Of a DNA stretch of 64,000 bases, positions 1 through 11,151 are shown piece after piece. The stretch lies in the NCBI GenBank assembly GCA_001574975.1, contig KQ965768.1, forward strand, positions 195,641 to 259,640, written 5' to 3'. Under the pieces are notes generated by a model, which was not told the DNA's origin, made no database searches, and saw only the letters and a list, made by a program, of their open reading frames with translations. The stretch's first letter is position 1. Every line of letters begins with the position of its first letter. This stretch comes from Gonapodya prolifera JEL478 (taxonomy: Eukaryota; Monoblepharomycota; Monoblepharidomycetes; Monoblepharidales; Gonapodyaceae). The translations under genes were made by a program, and so were the position numbers.

Positions 1-1253
1 CTTCGATCGAATATGGCGAGAATCTTTGACTGCGGCGTGCCAGCAGCAGCAAAAGAGGGTGAAGAGGAGCAACAGCTCCCAGAAAACACGGGCAAGTGCT
101 CCCCGCGTTCAAAATCAAAACCATAATGATGGTGATGGGAGTGGTCGGAAGTCTACACGAAATGATGTGCCTCCAAAAAGCAGTGACGAAAGAAGGAAAG
201 GCAAAGCTAAAAAGAGGGAATTCAATTCCGACGTTGAAGGAGATGGGAAGAAACTGGAGGAAAGGAATGATCCTGTCGAAATTACGACGACGATCCTTCT
301 GGACCCAATAGAACTAGCAGCGGTGACGAAAATGCATACGTTCGTCCAAGATGCTGTTGCGGACGAACTTGGAGAAGCACCATTCAAAATGACGACCGAA
401 CGTAAGGCATTGAAGACAAGCTTCGTCGTCGTCGTTTTGCTGAAAAAGTTAACATTAAATTAGTGAGCGAATGGGCACTGTACTCAGTCTCAGCCAATTA
501 CGTGGACGTTTTGGATGACTTCCGACGTGAATTGGCGCACAACCGAGGAAGGGGCGTTGTTTCGCGTGAGTACGCGTCTTGGGAACAAAGAACCGAACTA
601 CTGAGGGCAGAACTGAGAGTGAGTTTGCTTGAGTTCCACAACCACGATGAAGTCTAAACATTTTCGCCGCCCAACAGAGAATTATCGCTCTGTGCTGGGC
701 AGTGGGTGCTCGCAGGATGTTTCCATTTGCTCCACGCGAGAACAAGGAGTGGAGAACCCGCAAGCAACTTCGCCTCGCGGTTGAGGAGGCTCCCCCTGTC
801 TCGCGCCTGAGTGCAAACGAGATGTTCCACCGTGCAATCAGTTGCCTCGATGTGGTGACTGCTGGAACGTATGGATTGGAAGAGTACACGCCCCAACTGG
901 AGCCCACTGTCCTCAGCTCCTCCCCACACGACTCCGATTCCTCCCTGAGCGATGTTGAACAAGAAGAGCTGGCAACCTCTTCTACACCATCGGCAGGGAA
1001 GGGACAATCTTCCGAAACCCAAGATTGGGTACTACTTCTGTTCCGCTTTCTCAAAGACACCTCACCGGCTGCTCGCGTTCTTCGGTTCCCACCTGGTTTG
1101 ACCAATCGTGAACGTAAGCGCATCCACCAGTGGACAAAAAGACTTTCAACGAAATCAAAATGGGGTAAAGGCGCCAAATCTATGAGTTTTGGGGAAGGGC
1201 AGGACCGCTTTGTCGTCGTCGTCAAGCGAGGAGTCGATGTGAAAATGATGTAA
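1..1253 (+). CDS. 3' part of an NFX1/FAP1-like R3H-domain protein (5' end outside window)
   Basis: Two introns are clear: 402-463 and 619-677, giving exons ending at 401, 464-618 and 678-1253. The last exon carries FPPGLTNRERKRIHQW followed by a basic stretch and RFVVVVKR. This matches the R3H single-strand nucleic-acid-binding fold at the C-terminus of NFX1/FAP1-type zinc-finger proteins, and the preceding helical exon (YSVSANYVDVLDDFRREL) fits the segment just before R3H in that family. NFX1-type proteins are nuclear regulators or ubiquitin-ligase-like factors, so the function here is inferred. No NFX1 zinc fingers are visible because the window starts too late. Upstream of 401 two frames look partly coding, one Lys/Arg-rich and one with a Cys-rich PRCCCGRTW stretch, so the first exon's frame is unsettled. 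Confidence 0.6.
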
Positions 1254-1331
1254 ATGTAATAATGACGGATAGACGAATCGACAGTTGCAGTCTACGAATT
1301 ATATCCTTCCGACTCCTCACACAACCGTGCA

Positions 1332-2276
1332 CTACGACGATCCCCGCAGAGCAGTTAATCGAGCCATCAAGTCGTCCTCTGGAGACTTCACAGCGCTGGG
1401 TTGTGCCGGTAGGATGGATCCTTTGAAGGCATACCGATGCAGGCATAACGAGTTAGTTCTAAATTTACGAGAATACAGACAGACACATTGGACGCCTCCA
1501 TGCTCACCTGCTACTGGCATATCTGTTTTCAGTTCAAGGTTATGTTCGTCCGCCACCTGCTGCATCAGCTGCTCAACCTGGTCCAACGGTGTTGATGTCG
1601 CGGTGGTGTTCTGCATTGTCTTTTCCATCGTCGCAGATTGGACCTCGAGATTTTCCATTTGCTTTTCGAACCCGTCCATTACGGTTGAAATCTAGAGGAA
1701 GGTGTGAGCCAACATGTCTCGATAAGCAAGCCAGGCCTATCCTTTCAGATCCCATCCTCACTTGTTCCAAATTCATGGTATTCATGGCCTTCTCCATGTT
1801 CTTCGTCACAACCCCAATGTTCGATACCATCTGCCGCGTCATTATTGCGTTCTGTATCTGCGACGCGGCCGCGTCCATTCGAGATGCCAAACGGATGTAG
1901 TTTGCTTGCTCGGACTGCTTTCGTATGGCGTTGGCGGCATGAATCCGAGCTATATCATTTTGCCCCTTCTCAATAGCCTTGATTGTAGAGTTCCAAGAGC
2001 CAAAACGTTGGATGTTCGTTTGCCGACACCGCTGCCATGGACAACAACACCCACCTTCTTAACCTTTGACCGTTCCTGCTTTTCTTCCTTCTCGCACTTT
2101 CGAGCCGCCATCTGCATTTGCTTCGCGCTAAACTTGAACTGAAAGAGCTGGTCTGGACCCATGGCGATGGTCGCGATGAGGACGCGACGAATTGTGTGAA
2201 TATCACGGGAAAGAGAGTGATGCAAGGGCGAGGAAGCTCCACAGCTTCAAAACGCACTTTCGAGCTGCTTGGACAT
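1332..2276 (-). CDS. DID2: ESCRT-III protein Did2/CHMP1
   Basis: Exons, complement of 1332-1420, 1508-1691, 1762-1977, 2055-2152 and 2258-2276, encode 201 aa. The start MSKQLENQLFQFKFSAKQ and the charged coiled helices (RKCEKEEKQERSKVKKAIEK) are typical of CHMP1/Did2. The C-terminal EDDLMARLTALRGSS is a MIM1-type motif that binds the MIT domain of Vps4. The protein acts at endosomes in late ESCRT-III assembly and disassembly of multivesicular bodies. I preferred this start to an in-frame-looking Met at 2162 because the tiny first exon restores the conserved N-terminus. All introns are GT..AG, and 201 aa is close to the usual 200. Confidence 0.93.
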
Positions 2277-2415
2277 TTCGTTGCCGATCGTGGGGAGCTT
2301 TGCGAGTGAGGAATGGAGGTGTGTGGTTCGGGTAAAATTTGATTGAAGCTGCTCATCCTTTTTCATTGCGCAAGATAAGATCAAGAAATGAATGGGTGAT
2401 GTACAAAGATAAATT

Positions 2416-3438
2416 CTACAGCTTATTCACTGGCGGGACTCCTGGTATTGTGGGGGTCAAAGAAACTGACGACTGCTCTCGTGTACCAATGACAAACTCC
2501 TCCAACTCGTTGAAAGTGTGCTCCGAGAGTTGCTCTAGTGTTTTAACTTGTGGTATAATGAGGTGGATTTCCTTCTTCTTTGCAAGCTCCAGCGCTTCGA
2601 GAGGTTTCAACCAGGCAAGTGCTGTTGATTCGTGGCCGTCCGCGGAAACCGTCGTGGATGCAACAATGGGTTTCGATAGTGTGGTAAGGAAGAACCTCGT
2701 ATCAAATCGCTTTGGTGCCATTGGTGGGGTTATCCAACGCGACCTATGCAAGCACTCGTCAGCACGATTTCCACGATTCGAATTGCACCTCGCAGCACTC
2801 ACCAAGGCGCAACTCTCTCGATATTGGGCGTTACGTCGAGTGATTCGCACATTTTCACGAACTCTTTGGGAGATTTTGAAGCCTTTGAATTTGAAGTTAG
2901 CGCAGAACGTGACGAGCAGAAATCGCGGATATGTACCTTCTTTCTCCATTGTTCGATGGCCTCAGAATCCAGACTTCGCACGCTTTTGCCCAAGATCAAG
3001 ACTCCGGTTTCCTCGAATGTTTCTCTGACCGCTCCGACAGCAGCTTCCCAGCTGTGAAACTCTGCCCCCGACTTGGTACTTCTCGGATGGCGCTTTAGAG
3101 AGGCGAATACGTCGGAAGAGTCCACGGGGTCTATCTTTCCTCCTGGAAACACCGTCAGTGAGCCAAAAAAGCCGTGCGATGATCTGGATGGTTTACGCCG
3201 ACACACATTCCGATACAAAGAGAGCTCAACCTTTTCGCACCAGGCTGCACGTATCGTAGAGCAACGATCCTTACCGCTTAATCATCAGAACCCTGAATCC
3301 GCCTTTCTGCCCATAGCCCGGTTCCGACGACGACAACGGTGCAACGACCAGAAGTGTTGATGCGGGAATTGGCGTCGCGGGTGGCTTGGACGGGTCGCGC
3401 GCTTGAATCTTGCCACCTTGCGTGCTCGGGTGGGGCAT
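2416..3438 (-). CDS. Nudix hydrolase, NUDT19/NUDT7-like
   Basis: Exons, complement of 2416-2743, 2803-2882, 2937-3183 and 3275-3438, encode 272 aa. The first exon gives the strand ASTLLVVAPLSSS and ends RVLMIKR. The second has FGSLTVFPGGKIDP and the Nudix box core AVRETFEETGVLI with its catalytic glutamates. Later exons give the NUDT19-style block W-x7-P..F, then SRWITP and RFDTRFF. This subfamily hydrolyses CoA and acyl-CoA derivatives, usually in peroxisomes or mitochondria, but the substrate here is inferred. No C-terminal peroxisomal tripeptide is visible (it ends PPVNKL). The intron at 2883-2936 is only 54 nt and in frame, and is supported by the family spacing. The gene is divergent from the small gene at 3,560. 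Confidence 0.85.
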
Positions 3439-3559
3439 TGGCAATTGGGTTTTCCGGCAAGTTGATCGGATGTCGGCCTGTGAGGAATCCAGCTTCCCTT
3501 CCCGCTTTGGCCTCACCTCCCATCCTTTTTTTCGGCACCCGCACAACCTTCAATCCACA
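3439..3559. promoter_or_regulatory. 121-bp divergent promoter between Nudix gene and complex I subunit
   Basis: The start codons at 3438 (-) and 3560 (+) face away from each other with only 121 bp between, so both promoters must lie in or overlap this interval. No TATA box stands out. Confidence 0.5.
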
Positions 3560-3906
3560 ATGGAAGGCGGACACGGCAGCGGGCACATCAGGAACCCCTT
3601 CCTCGACCCTCACTACCCATCCTACTCCACGCCGCATCCGTCCTGGATCCCGCGGGCGCCCGGCTGGCAGCGCCTGGTCGCGACAGGCCTTGGATCGCTC
3701 ATGTTTGGGTGGATGAGCATCATGCTGTACAAGGAGTGGGACCACGTCACTGTGAGTGGGCCGTGGGCCGGTTTCTGCCGCGTGTCGGGCTGACGTTCGC
3801 CAATGCGCTTCCTGCTCCTGTCAATGTGAAGGGTGTCCACCCGTGGGACCGCAATCCGGACGCGTACCGGGCGTACTACCCCAAGGAGTATAAGCCGCAC
3901 CACTAG
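3560..3906 (+). CDS. small complex I subunit, NDUFB2 (AGGG)-like
   Basis: Exons 3560-3751 and 3832-3906 encode 88 aa, with a GT..AG intron of 80 nt. The pattern is MEGGHGSGH at the start, a single hydrophobic segment (about residues 41-57, LVATGLGSLMFGWMSIMLY), a conserved Asp, then HPWD. This matches plant-type NDUFB2 subunits (MxGGHG...W...D...HPW), single-pass accessory subunits of the mitochondrial NADH:ubiquinone oxidoreductase membrane arm. The C-terminus RAYYPKEYKPHH is lineage-specific. Identification rests on a short pattern, so it is good but not certain. Confidence 0.68.
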
Positions 3907-4959
3907 GTGTTTCGCGGCGGAGGCGCGGTGGGGCTGCGTGGCGATAGGGGTGGTTGGACTGGAGACGTTGACATTTGTAGCAAATCAGCCGTTGTTTGTT
4001 TTTGCGAGTACGAATGGGACGACCCCTCGTGAACGATTGATTGAGGCTTGGTGCGTCTGGATGCCTGTGAGATTTGGTTTCCGGGTTCCAAGTGGTGCAG
4101 GGACAGCGAGTGGTTCACTCTTCCTCCATCGGCCCCTTGTGCTTTGCCTCCATTTTCCAAGTTCAACGGGGGACGTCACACTCTCTAGTGACGGTGCACC
4201 CTTACCATACCGGCTTTGCAAAGCTATTCTTTACCTGCGCTGCCCTCCCATCTTCCGCTCTATTCCAGTGCAAGCAAATGAATTCCCTCCGGGAACTGAA
4301 CGTGTTACAACAAGGCCCTCTTGGTGGAAGCAGCAGAGCGAGACCGCGCACTGGACGGAGTCATGACACACCGGGTTGGATCCCTCCATCAGTTGCGTCT
4401 ATCCCTTTTGCCCTTTACCTCACGATATGTTTACGTTCCCTCGCCGAGTGTCGCACGACGACGGGAAGGGGATCTTCACCCCACGACAACGAACAGTGAG
4501 GGAAACTACCGTCGTTGTCGTTGCTCTCGCTCGTCCCCCGAGACCGCACATACGTTTTGCACTGTGTTCGAAGTCGAGGTTTGAGTATCGCCGTAACGCG
4601 TTCTACGACGTCCGGGGTGGAAGCAGCGGGGGGGGGTTCAGGCAGGGCTCGCCGGGGTATGACCCAGTAATGAGGGAGGTGAGGGAGGGCGGTTTGAGCG
4701 AGACCTGTGGTTAGTGCATCCGAGCTGATGGAGAGGGAAAGCGGAAGGGGTGCCCACGGTACGACTCCACACCACACCAACCTTCCGTCATGTCTTTCGT
4801 GCTCGCTTTCTCCCCTGGTTCTGTCATCATTATTGCGTTCCCATACCCCATGCGAGTAAGTTCCCGACACGAAAGTGTGTTTGTGTGTATGCGTGCGTGT
4901 GTGTTTGCGCGTTTGCCGTGTTTGATCGGCTTGAGGTGAAGTCGGTGCAAATTAGCCCC
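3907..4959. other. intergenic, no gene seen
   Basis: GC-rich sequence with open frames on both strands but no family resemblance, no convincing splice pairs and much simple sequence (GT- and TC-rich runs, for example near 4870-4920). I see no gene here. Confidence 0.5.
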
Positions 4960-5450
4960 ATGCTGTACCGGTGCAAAGAAGATGAGGCTTGTTGAAGGAA
5001 CACGTCGGTCGGTGCAGGTGCCGTGCACATCACGGTACACCCGTGCCAAGAAGGTGTACCTTGTGACGTGCGGCTGCGCCTTTGCAGGTAAGTTTGTGTT
5101 GGATGGGCTCGAGGGATCACGTCGGTGCACATCATGCTGCACCCATGCAAAGTGCAAAGAAGATGAACCTTCTCGAGGGAACACGTCGGTGCAGGTGCAG
5201 GTGTACATCATTCAACGCCGGTGCACAGAACGACAAACTTTCTTCGTCAAAACGCAAACGCCCTATCACGAAGGATCGCGAGACCTTTTCGTCGACCTCG
5301 TTCGCAAGACGTGAGGAAATCAACACTCGTGCAAAGAAAAGACAAACCTTGTTTCGTGCCGGTCAAGACGCAAAAGCCCTATCACGACGTACCGCGACAC
5401 CTTTTCCGGTCCAACTTCACTCGTCCGCACGAAAAGAACAACCGTAAGGA
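4960..5450. repeat. decayed minisatellite-like tandem repeat
   Basis: Diverged copies follow one another at roughly 80-180 bp spacing. The block with GCAAAGAAGATGA then GGAACACGTCGGTGCAGGT occurs at about 4973-5020 and 5154-5200, with partial copies near 5108-5135. A second block with CGCAAANGCCCTATCACGA recurs at about 5251-5275 and 5368-5390, each followed by CGCGA(G/C)ACCTTTTC. Most copies differ at many positions, so the array is old. It lies in gene-free sequence downstream of the homeobox gene. Confidence 0.55.
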
Positions 5451-5466
5451 AAAACAATGTCTCATT

Positions 5467-5550
5467 AGGGGGTTTCAAAATTGGAGATTATGCGACCGCG
5501 CATCATGCGAAAAATTATGTTGACTCTTGTGCCAATTTTTGAAACCCCCT
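5467..5550. repeat. 84-bp element with 18-19 bp terminal inverted repeats (hairpin or MITE-like)
   Basis: The left arm 5467-5484 (AGGGGGTTTCAAAATTGG) is the reverse complement of the right arm 5532-5550 apart from one extra A/T. The interior is 47 bp and AT-richer than the surroundings. It may be a miniature inverted-repeat element or a structured 3' end. No clear target-site duplication was found. Confidence 0.6.
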
Positions 5551-5786
5551 GTTATTAAGTACCATTTCCTTTTTTTACCACCCCGTGTACATAACACCAA
5601 CAACAAATTTGTACAAAATCTATCTACATGTTTATAAGCGTTCAACATTCACGTTCACGGTTCACGTTCTCAACTTTCAACGAGGGTTTTCGATCTTTCA
5701 AAGTGGAGCGAGGAGAGAAATTTTCAAAAGCGAGTGAGATGTTCCGAAAAGTCCCTTCACGTTCACAGACAGCTCGTCCACGTTTT

Positions 5787-7283
5787 TCAAGCAGCAACGC
5801 CCTCCCGTCGCAACTCGGGGAACAGCGCCTGGATACCCGGCAACCGTTCCCGTCCCGCGCCCACGCCCACGCCCACGCCAGCGTCACGATGCGACTGTGG
5901 ATGCAGCGCGCTCGACGAGTTGTCGATGGGGAACCACAAATTCGACGGAGTCGGGTATGGGAGGGAGGAAGGAGCAGGGTGGAGAGCGGAAGCGGGAGCC
6001 AGCGGGGGGAGAGGTGCATCGGCATATTTGGGGCCGGTGTACATTGACGACGTTGGGGAGAACCACGAGGGCAGGCCCATTGTGGGTGGCGGGGAGGGTG
6101 TTGCGGTGGGTGTGAGGGCTGAGGTTGGGTGTTGTGATGTGGCGGTGATGGGTGCGTGTGGGAGTTGGAGTGCGTGCGGTTCGTGTGCCCACATTTCAGG
6201 GCGAGAGGAGGAGAGGGCCGAAGCCGAGGCCGAGGGGGCATAGTGAGGGTGAGGGTGAGGGTGAGGATGAGGCGGGTGCATGACGAGCGTGACGCGGTGC
6301 GAGACGGGGGATTTGGCGACGCGGCGAGCGACACGCTCCTTTGCGGACGCGGCGAATGATTGGTCCTGCAGGTGGCGTTTGGTGACGCCGAGTGCTTGGC
6401 GGCGGTTTTGGAACCTGGATCGGTTGGGTGGGAGGAAGGGTGCGGGATGGACGTCAATGTGAGGTGGGGGAAAGGTAAAGGAGGGAGAAGAACGCACCAT
6501 ATTTGGACCTTGCGAGGCGTCATTTTGAGCTGGCGTGCGAGCGTTTGGCGCAGTTCGGTGTCTGGGAAAAAGGTTTGTTCCAGGACTGCGTTGAGCACCT
6601 GTGCAACATGAAACGACGGAAATACGAATAACGAAAACAAGGGTCAGAAGCGAGACAGCCGGTGTAGAATGCGTAAACAGTGATATACGCAAAGAGCGTA
6701 GTCCACTTCGCCTTGGCGGATCGTTCGCTTGGTGCTATCGCACACTTGGCCTCGGTGCTCTGCACGACATTCGTCTCCGGCCGTTGGCCTCCGTCGCTCC
6801 ACAGCCTCGGTCAGTGCTATCGCACTTGGGCCTCGGAGTTGCACTTCGCACCTCGCACCTCGCTCTCCTCGGTCGCTCAGTGCACGACAATTGGTTCCGG
6901 GGTGTGTGTGTGTGCGTGCAAAACCAACTCACCCGCGTTGCATCCGGCGTGGCCCTGCGCCGCTTGAGCGACCCGCGAGCACCGGGAGAGGCCGAGCAGA
7001 CGTCGCCGATGTCGCTCAGATCGCCCTCGTCGTGGTCTGACGAGGCCGACCGCGGGGAGTTTGGGTGCAGCGAGGGCAGGTCCGAGTCGCAGATCTCGCT
7101 CGCCTCGTGGGCGGGTGAGTGCGCGGGAGCGTCCGAGAAGGAGAAGGCGGCTGCAGCCAGCAGGATGCCCATGCGAGCGGCGGGCGTCGGCGGGGGCGAC
7201 GGTGTGTGTTGCGTGCCGGTGCTTGGCGCGGAGAGCGCGCGGGTGTGCAGGGCAGCGACCTCGTGGGGCGGGCGGGCGTCCAT
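5787..7283 (-). CDS. homeodomain transcription factor
   Basis: Exons, complement of 5787-6414, 6498-6598 and 6933-7283, encode 359 aa. The homeodomain spans the three exons (about residues 107-165): KRRRATPDATR, then VLNAVLEQTFFPDTELR, then KVQIW/FQNRRQALG. The recognition helix motif WFQNRR is intact and is created by splicing inside the Trp codon. The N-terminal part has an acidic Asp/Ser region. The C-terminus is His/Pro- and Gly/Val-rich and disordered. The protein should be a nuclear sequence-specific regulator with unknown targets. The first intron is unusually long here (334 nt) and contains a diverged internal duplication (GCACTTGGGCCTCGG-type blocks about 90 bp apart). Confidence 0.88.
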
Positions 7284-7777
7284 GCGTGCGATGCGGGTGG
7301 CGGAGCAGAGATGCGGGAGCGAGCGCGCGCGGATGTGCGGAGTGTGCTGAGTGTGCTGAGATATTGGGGCAGAGGGTTGGATTTCATTTTACTCTCGACG
7401 AGTCTTGGCACGGCTTGGCGCTTGGCACAAAAGGTTATTTCAAATGTCAGATTGGACCGCCCACACAGTCCACACAGTCCACACAAAAGACACACAAGCT
7501 AATTCTGGGATTTCCAAGTCATAATTCACGCAGATATCGACCGGAACGTTGTCGTGAAGGCGGATGCCAGGTAACCTTTTGGTCTCCTTGGCACCCTTTT
7601 TCATGAATGAAAACTGTAAAATCAATAATTAGCACGGGACACGACAGCGCAGCACAGCAGCCAGTCTGCAACTCTTTCTACTCGCACTCGACTCTACTCT
7701 TGCGTTTTCGAGCGACTCTGCGGCACAGTGCCAAGACTCATAAATGCATACACCCGCGCAGGTCAACAAAAGAAAGG
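7284..7777. other. intergenic upstream of homeobox gene
   Basis: This holds the promoter side of the homeobox gene and a short tandem repeat of a CCACACAGT unit at about 7460-7490. A short minus-strand frame (about 7500-7600, MKKGAKETKRLPGIRL) looks mildly protein-like but has no partner exon I can join with confidence. Confidence 0.35.
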
Positions 7778-8208
7778 TCAACAAAATTTCATCATCAGGT
7801 TCCGATTCCCGTCACCCCGATTCCGCTTGATAATAAATGACCCTTTCGTTTGACTGCCTGGCGTTATTAGTATCGAGATGTTTATAAGATGTTTCAGCAT
7901 CGTGGTGAGCACAGCCACCGACTGCTGCTGAATACTTACGCGCTCCAACGGTGACACCCGATTTCAGAGCCATGACAAGGGCTCTTAGCTCTGCATTTTC
8001 TTGTAGAATTCTGTCCAATCGAACGTTTGTGCAAGGAACTGTCGTCTGTCCACTTTTGATTGTCCTTCGCCAGCCGTTCCTGTTCTGAAATTTCTCCGAT
8101 TCGATGGATAGTGGATGGTTGGTTTCCCTAAAAGTCCGGAAGTGATTGTAGGGTCGTGCGGCCTGCGATGTTGCGTGTCAACACCCCATGTGACGAGGTT
8201 GATGACAT
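7778..8208 (-). CDS. possible small coiled-coil protein gene, perhaps frameshifted
   Basis: A textbook intron (donor GTAAGT at about 7941, branch-like TACTAATAAC, acceptor CCAG) marks transcription on this strand. Upstream of it lies a leucine-rich frame, RILQENAELRALVMALKSG. A second frame just before reads EISEQERLAKDNQKW, equally coil-like, but it is offset by one base near 8010, with no intron to bridge it. A start at 8208 (MSSTSSHG) works if a 56-nt intron is removed. It could be a gene with a sequencing error, a young pseudogene, or a misread. I do not recognise the family. Confidence 0.35.
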
Positions 8209-8414
8209 CGACAGCGCGCAAGCGTGGAGGGCTCAAAGTTCAGATAGGCTTTTTGTATAGCCTCTGGAGTTGTTTCGACGATATTTGTGACGGGAGTCTG
8301 ACCTGTAGCGGGTCTATTTACAATTTTTTTGATGTCCGCAAATCTGCCGACTGGACCGTTGGTCTTCGCATTTCCCCCCCCTTCCACTCCCTCTCCAAAC
8401 ACCCTCCATCCACA

Positions 8415-9984
8415 ATGGTCGTCGACGGCTCCCGCCTTCCCAAACCCGCCAAACCAGCCTCAAGCTCCCGCGCGAGCGACAGCGTGCCGCACGATCCTTA
8501 CAAGGACCAGATCGGGCAGTTTCGTGTGCTCAAGAGGTGCGTCGCTTTGCCTGAGGTCTCTTCCTTGAACGATGGTCTGATTGCGGTTGCGTATCGCGCG
8601 AGAAAAGACCGGACGAAGCGGCCGCCATGGCGCTGTTGAAACAGGTCGCTTCGCAGGTTCGTTGGTGTCACCGCCGTCTCCTGCCTGCTCCCACCATCAT
8701 GTAACCGTAACCGACCTCTTCCAACTTCAAAACGGCCCGTGACGTAGGTTAAGCCGATCATGAAGAAACGCGGGTGGCGCGTGGGCACGCTGGAGGAGTT
8801 TTTCGTAAGCGTCTTGCGTCCCGCTTTGTTCCCTTCACCCATCTTGCGCAACCTTTCTGACCCCCCNCCCCCCCTCCCCCTCCCACCCACAGCCCTCAAA
8901 TTCCTCCCTCCTCGGCCTAAACACCGAGCGCGGCCAAAAGATCTCCATCCGCCTCCGCCCGCACTCCTCCCCTTCCTCCTTCTACCCGCTGCACCACTGC
9001 ATCGGCACCATGCTACACGAACTCGCGCACATCATCCGCGGCCCGCACGATGCCCAGTTCTACGCGGCGCTGGACGAGCTCGAAAAGGAGCACGACGCCC
9101 TCCTGGACGGGGGGTATAACGGGGAGGGGTTCGAAGCGCCGGGGAGACGTGTGGGACAGGGCGTGTCCCATGATGTGGCACCGCATGCTGCGAGGGAGAG
9201 GGCGGTGGAGGCGGCGGAGAAGAGACGGAGGTTGAATTCGTGGGGTGGGACAGGACCGGGTGGGGGGAGGAAGTTGGGCGGCGCGCTGGCAGCTGGGGCG
9301 CCAGGGAGTGAGGCGAGGGATTTGGAAAAAGTGCTTTCCCCACGGGAAATGGCGGCGTGGGCGGCGGAGCGAAGGGCGCAGAAGGATCGCGAGTGGTGTG
9401 GGAGCGAGGCGGTTGGCGTGGACGTCGACGTGGACGGGGACGGGCAGGGGAGTGCGGATGCGGGTACTGTGAGTGCAGGGGGCCAGGAGAGTCGGCCGAT
9501 TGCGGGCCCGTCGTCGGGGCTTGCAAGTGTCGCGGTGCGACCCGTGGAGAGTCTGTCGTCGTCGTCGAATCAGTCGATTGTGCGGGCAGCGGGATCAGGC
9601 CCACCTTCCCGCGATTTCAAAGCACCTCCTGCCCCGTCGTCGAAACCGTCGGGCGCACGGGCTACCAGCTCGGCAACGTCTTCGCGAGATTCGAAGGAAC
9701 GCACCTCGGGGATACCTTCGCACCGCTCGACCGAACCTCCACGTCAACAATACATTGTACAGTCACACTCCAACAACCCTTCAACATGGACCTGCCCAGT
9801 ATGCACGCTCTCAAACCCCCTTACATTCCTCTCATGCGACGCATGCGGCACCCTCCATCCTAACCAGGATGGAGGCCACGTGATCGATAGTATCGTGGAA
9901 ATGGACGACTGGAGCTGTGCAAGGTGCACGCTGGTCAATGCGTCAACGGCGGTGGCGTGTGATGCGTGCGGTGGGGGGCGGTAG
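8415..9984 (+). CDS. WSS1: DNA-dependent SUMO-linked protease Wss1 (WLM domain)
   Basis: Exons 8415-8536, 8608-8656, 8748-8804 and 8893-9984 encode 439 aa. The WLM metalloprotease domain is complete: VKPIMKKRGWRVGTLEEFF, LNTERGQKI, and the zinc site MLHELAHIIRGPHDAQFY (HExxH plus a third His). Two RanBP2-type zinc fingers sit at the C-terminus (about 386-412, CPVC...CDAC; 422-439, CARC...CDAC). Wss1/Spartan proteases cut DNA-protein crosslinks in the nucleus, acting with Cdc48 and SUMO. The middle is Ser/Pro-rich and disordered. The third intron contains a poly-C run with one unresolved base. Two RanBP2 fingers, rather than yeast-style SIM/SHP ends, may bind ubiquitin-like modifiers or RNA. 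Confidence 0.93.
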
Positions 9985-10240
9985 TGTTGGGAGTGATATT
10001 GTGGACTGTGCACGCACACGCATCTTGTTTTTGCAGTATTGATTAGCATTTTTCTGTATAGTCGCATTGCGGTTTCTTCCATCCCATTTTGATAGATTTG
10101 ATCATTACGAGGAATGAAAATATGCAGACGAATCGGATTGGCTGCAGGACCCAGCTCGCACTGAGGGATTTCCAATGAAATCACCATCACCCCAACCCCT
10201 AAATAGCCAAGAAACAGGATACCCTCGCTAAATCCACGCC

Positions 10241-11151
10241 ATGCAGCTCAACGCCGACCTCTCCCTTCCGGCAACCGCCAAGTACAGCGACACGCGCTGG
10301 GTCAAGTCGCCAGGCGGGGAAGTCGATCGCGGCATGCTCGGTGCGTCGTGTCCCCTCTTCTTTCCCCTTTCCCCTACCGGTTCTTAACCACTCGTGGCCC
10401 CATGCACATGTACATGCGCAGATCGCGACGGGGATGAAGTCGCGCGTGCAACCTCCCTTGTCCGCTATGCTGCCGGTTCGGCGTTCCCGCCGCACACCCA
10501 CGGCGGGGGCGAGGAGTTTTATGTCCTGGAGGGCGTGTTTGGGGATGAGCATGGCGAGTATCCGGCGGGGTGGTATGTCAGGAACAAGGTACGTTGTCGC
10601 GTTCTTATCGTTTCGAACGGTCCCCATCTCACGGCACCCGCTCCCGTCCATCCGTCCGTCCGTGGATTCTGGGTTCTGGATCGTAGGTTGGATCATCCCA
10701 CTCCCCCCGAGTAGGCCCCACGGGCTGCCTCATCTTTGTCAAACTGCGCTGGATGCGACCCGACGAACCCGACCTCAAACTCGACACGCGCCCACTCGCA
10801 GATCACGGGTGGCACACTCTGTACGCCGACCCCGTCACGCCCGAGTCTGTCGCTGTCGGCGTTGTCGGCGTCGGCCCCACAGGTGTTCTCGACACCGCTG
10901 GAGACACCGCGCTCGCGCGACTTGTCCAGAATGGGTGGGAACTGGTCGTGGCCCAGGGACAGGTCGAAGTGGAGGTGGAGACCGTGTCGGCCACGGGCGA
11001 GAGCCGCGAGACGGTTCGGATGGACGTGTTTGATTGGCTGCGAAGACCGGCTTCCACGTCGGGGAACGGCGGTATATCGATACGCAACGTGGGAACGGGT
11101 CCTGCCAAAGTGGTGTTACGAGCAGGGTACATGACGCGGTGGCTGCAGTAA
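10241..11151 (+). CDS. ChrR-like double cupin protein
   Basis: Exons 10241-10340, 10422-10588 and 10687-11151 encode 243 aa. The first cupin has [28 protein letters not shown] and [10 protein letters not shown], with His and Glu metal ligands as in the ChrR/anti-ECFsigma cupin family. The exon junction [17 protein letters not shown] continues the same fold. The second half (about 120-240) is a weaker second cupin-like region. Related proteins are metal-binding cupins of uncertain activity. In bacteria ChrR is an anti-sigma factor, but that role cannot apply here. The gene is convergent with the next gene, leaving 189 bp between stops. Confidence 0.8.

Noticed and set aside
2055-2162. DID2 start at Met 2162 (MGPDQLFQF)
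   Set aside because: A tiny upstream exon (2258-2276) with good splice sites restores MSKQLENQLFQF, which fits the family N-terminus better.
6140-6290. Arg/Val repeat frame on the plus strand
   Set aside because: It is the complement of the His/Pro repeat of the homeobox gene.
10241-11151. Anti-sigma factor role for the ChrR-like protein
   Set aside because: The organism is eukaryotic and only the cupin part is present. The zinc anti-sigma domain is absent.
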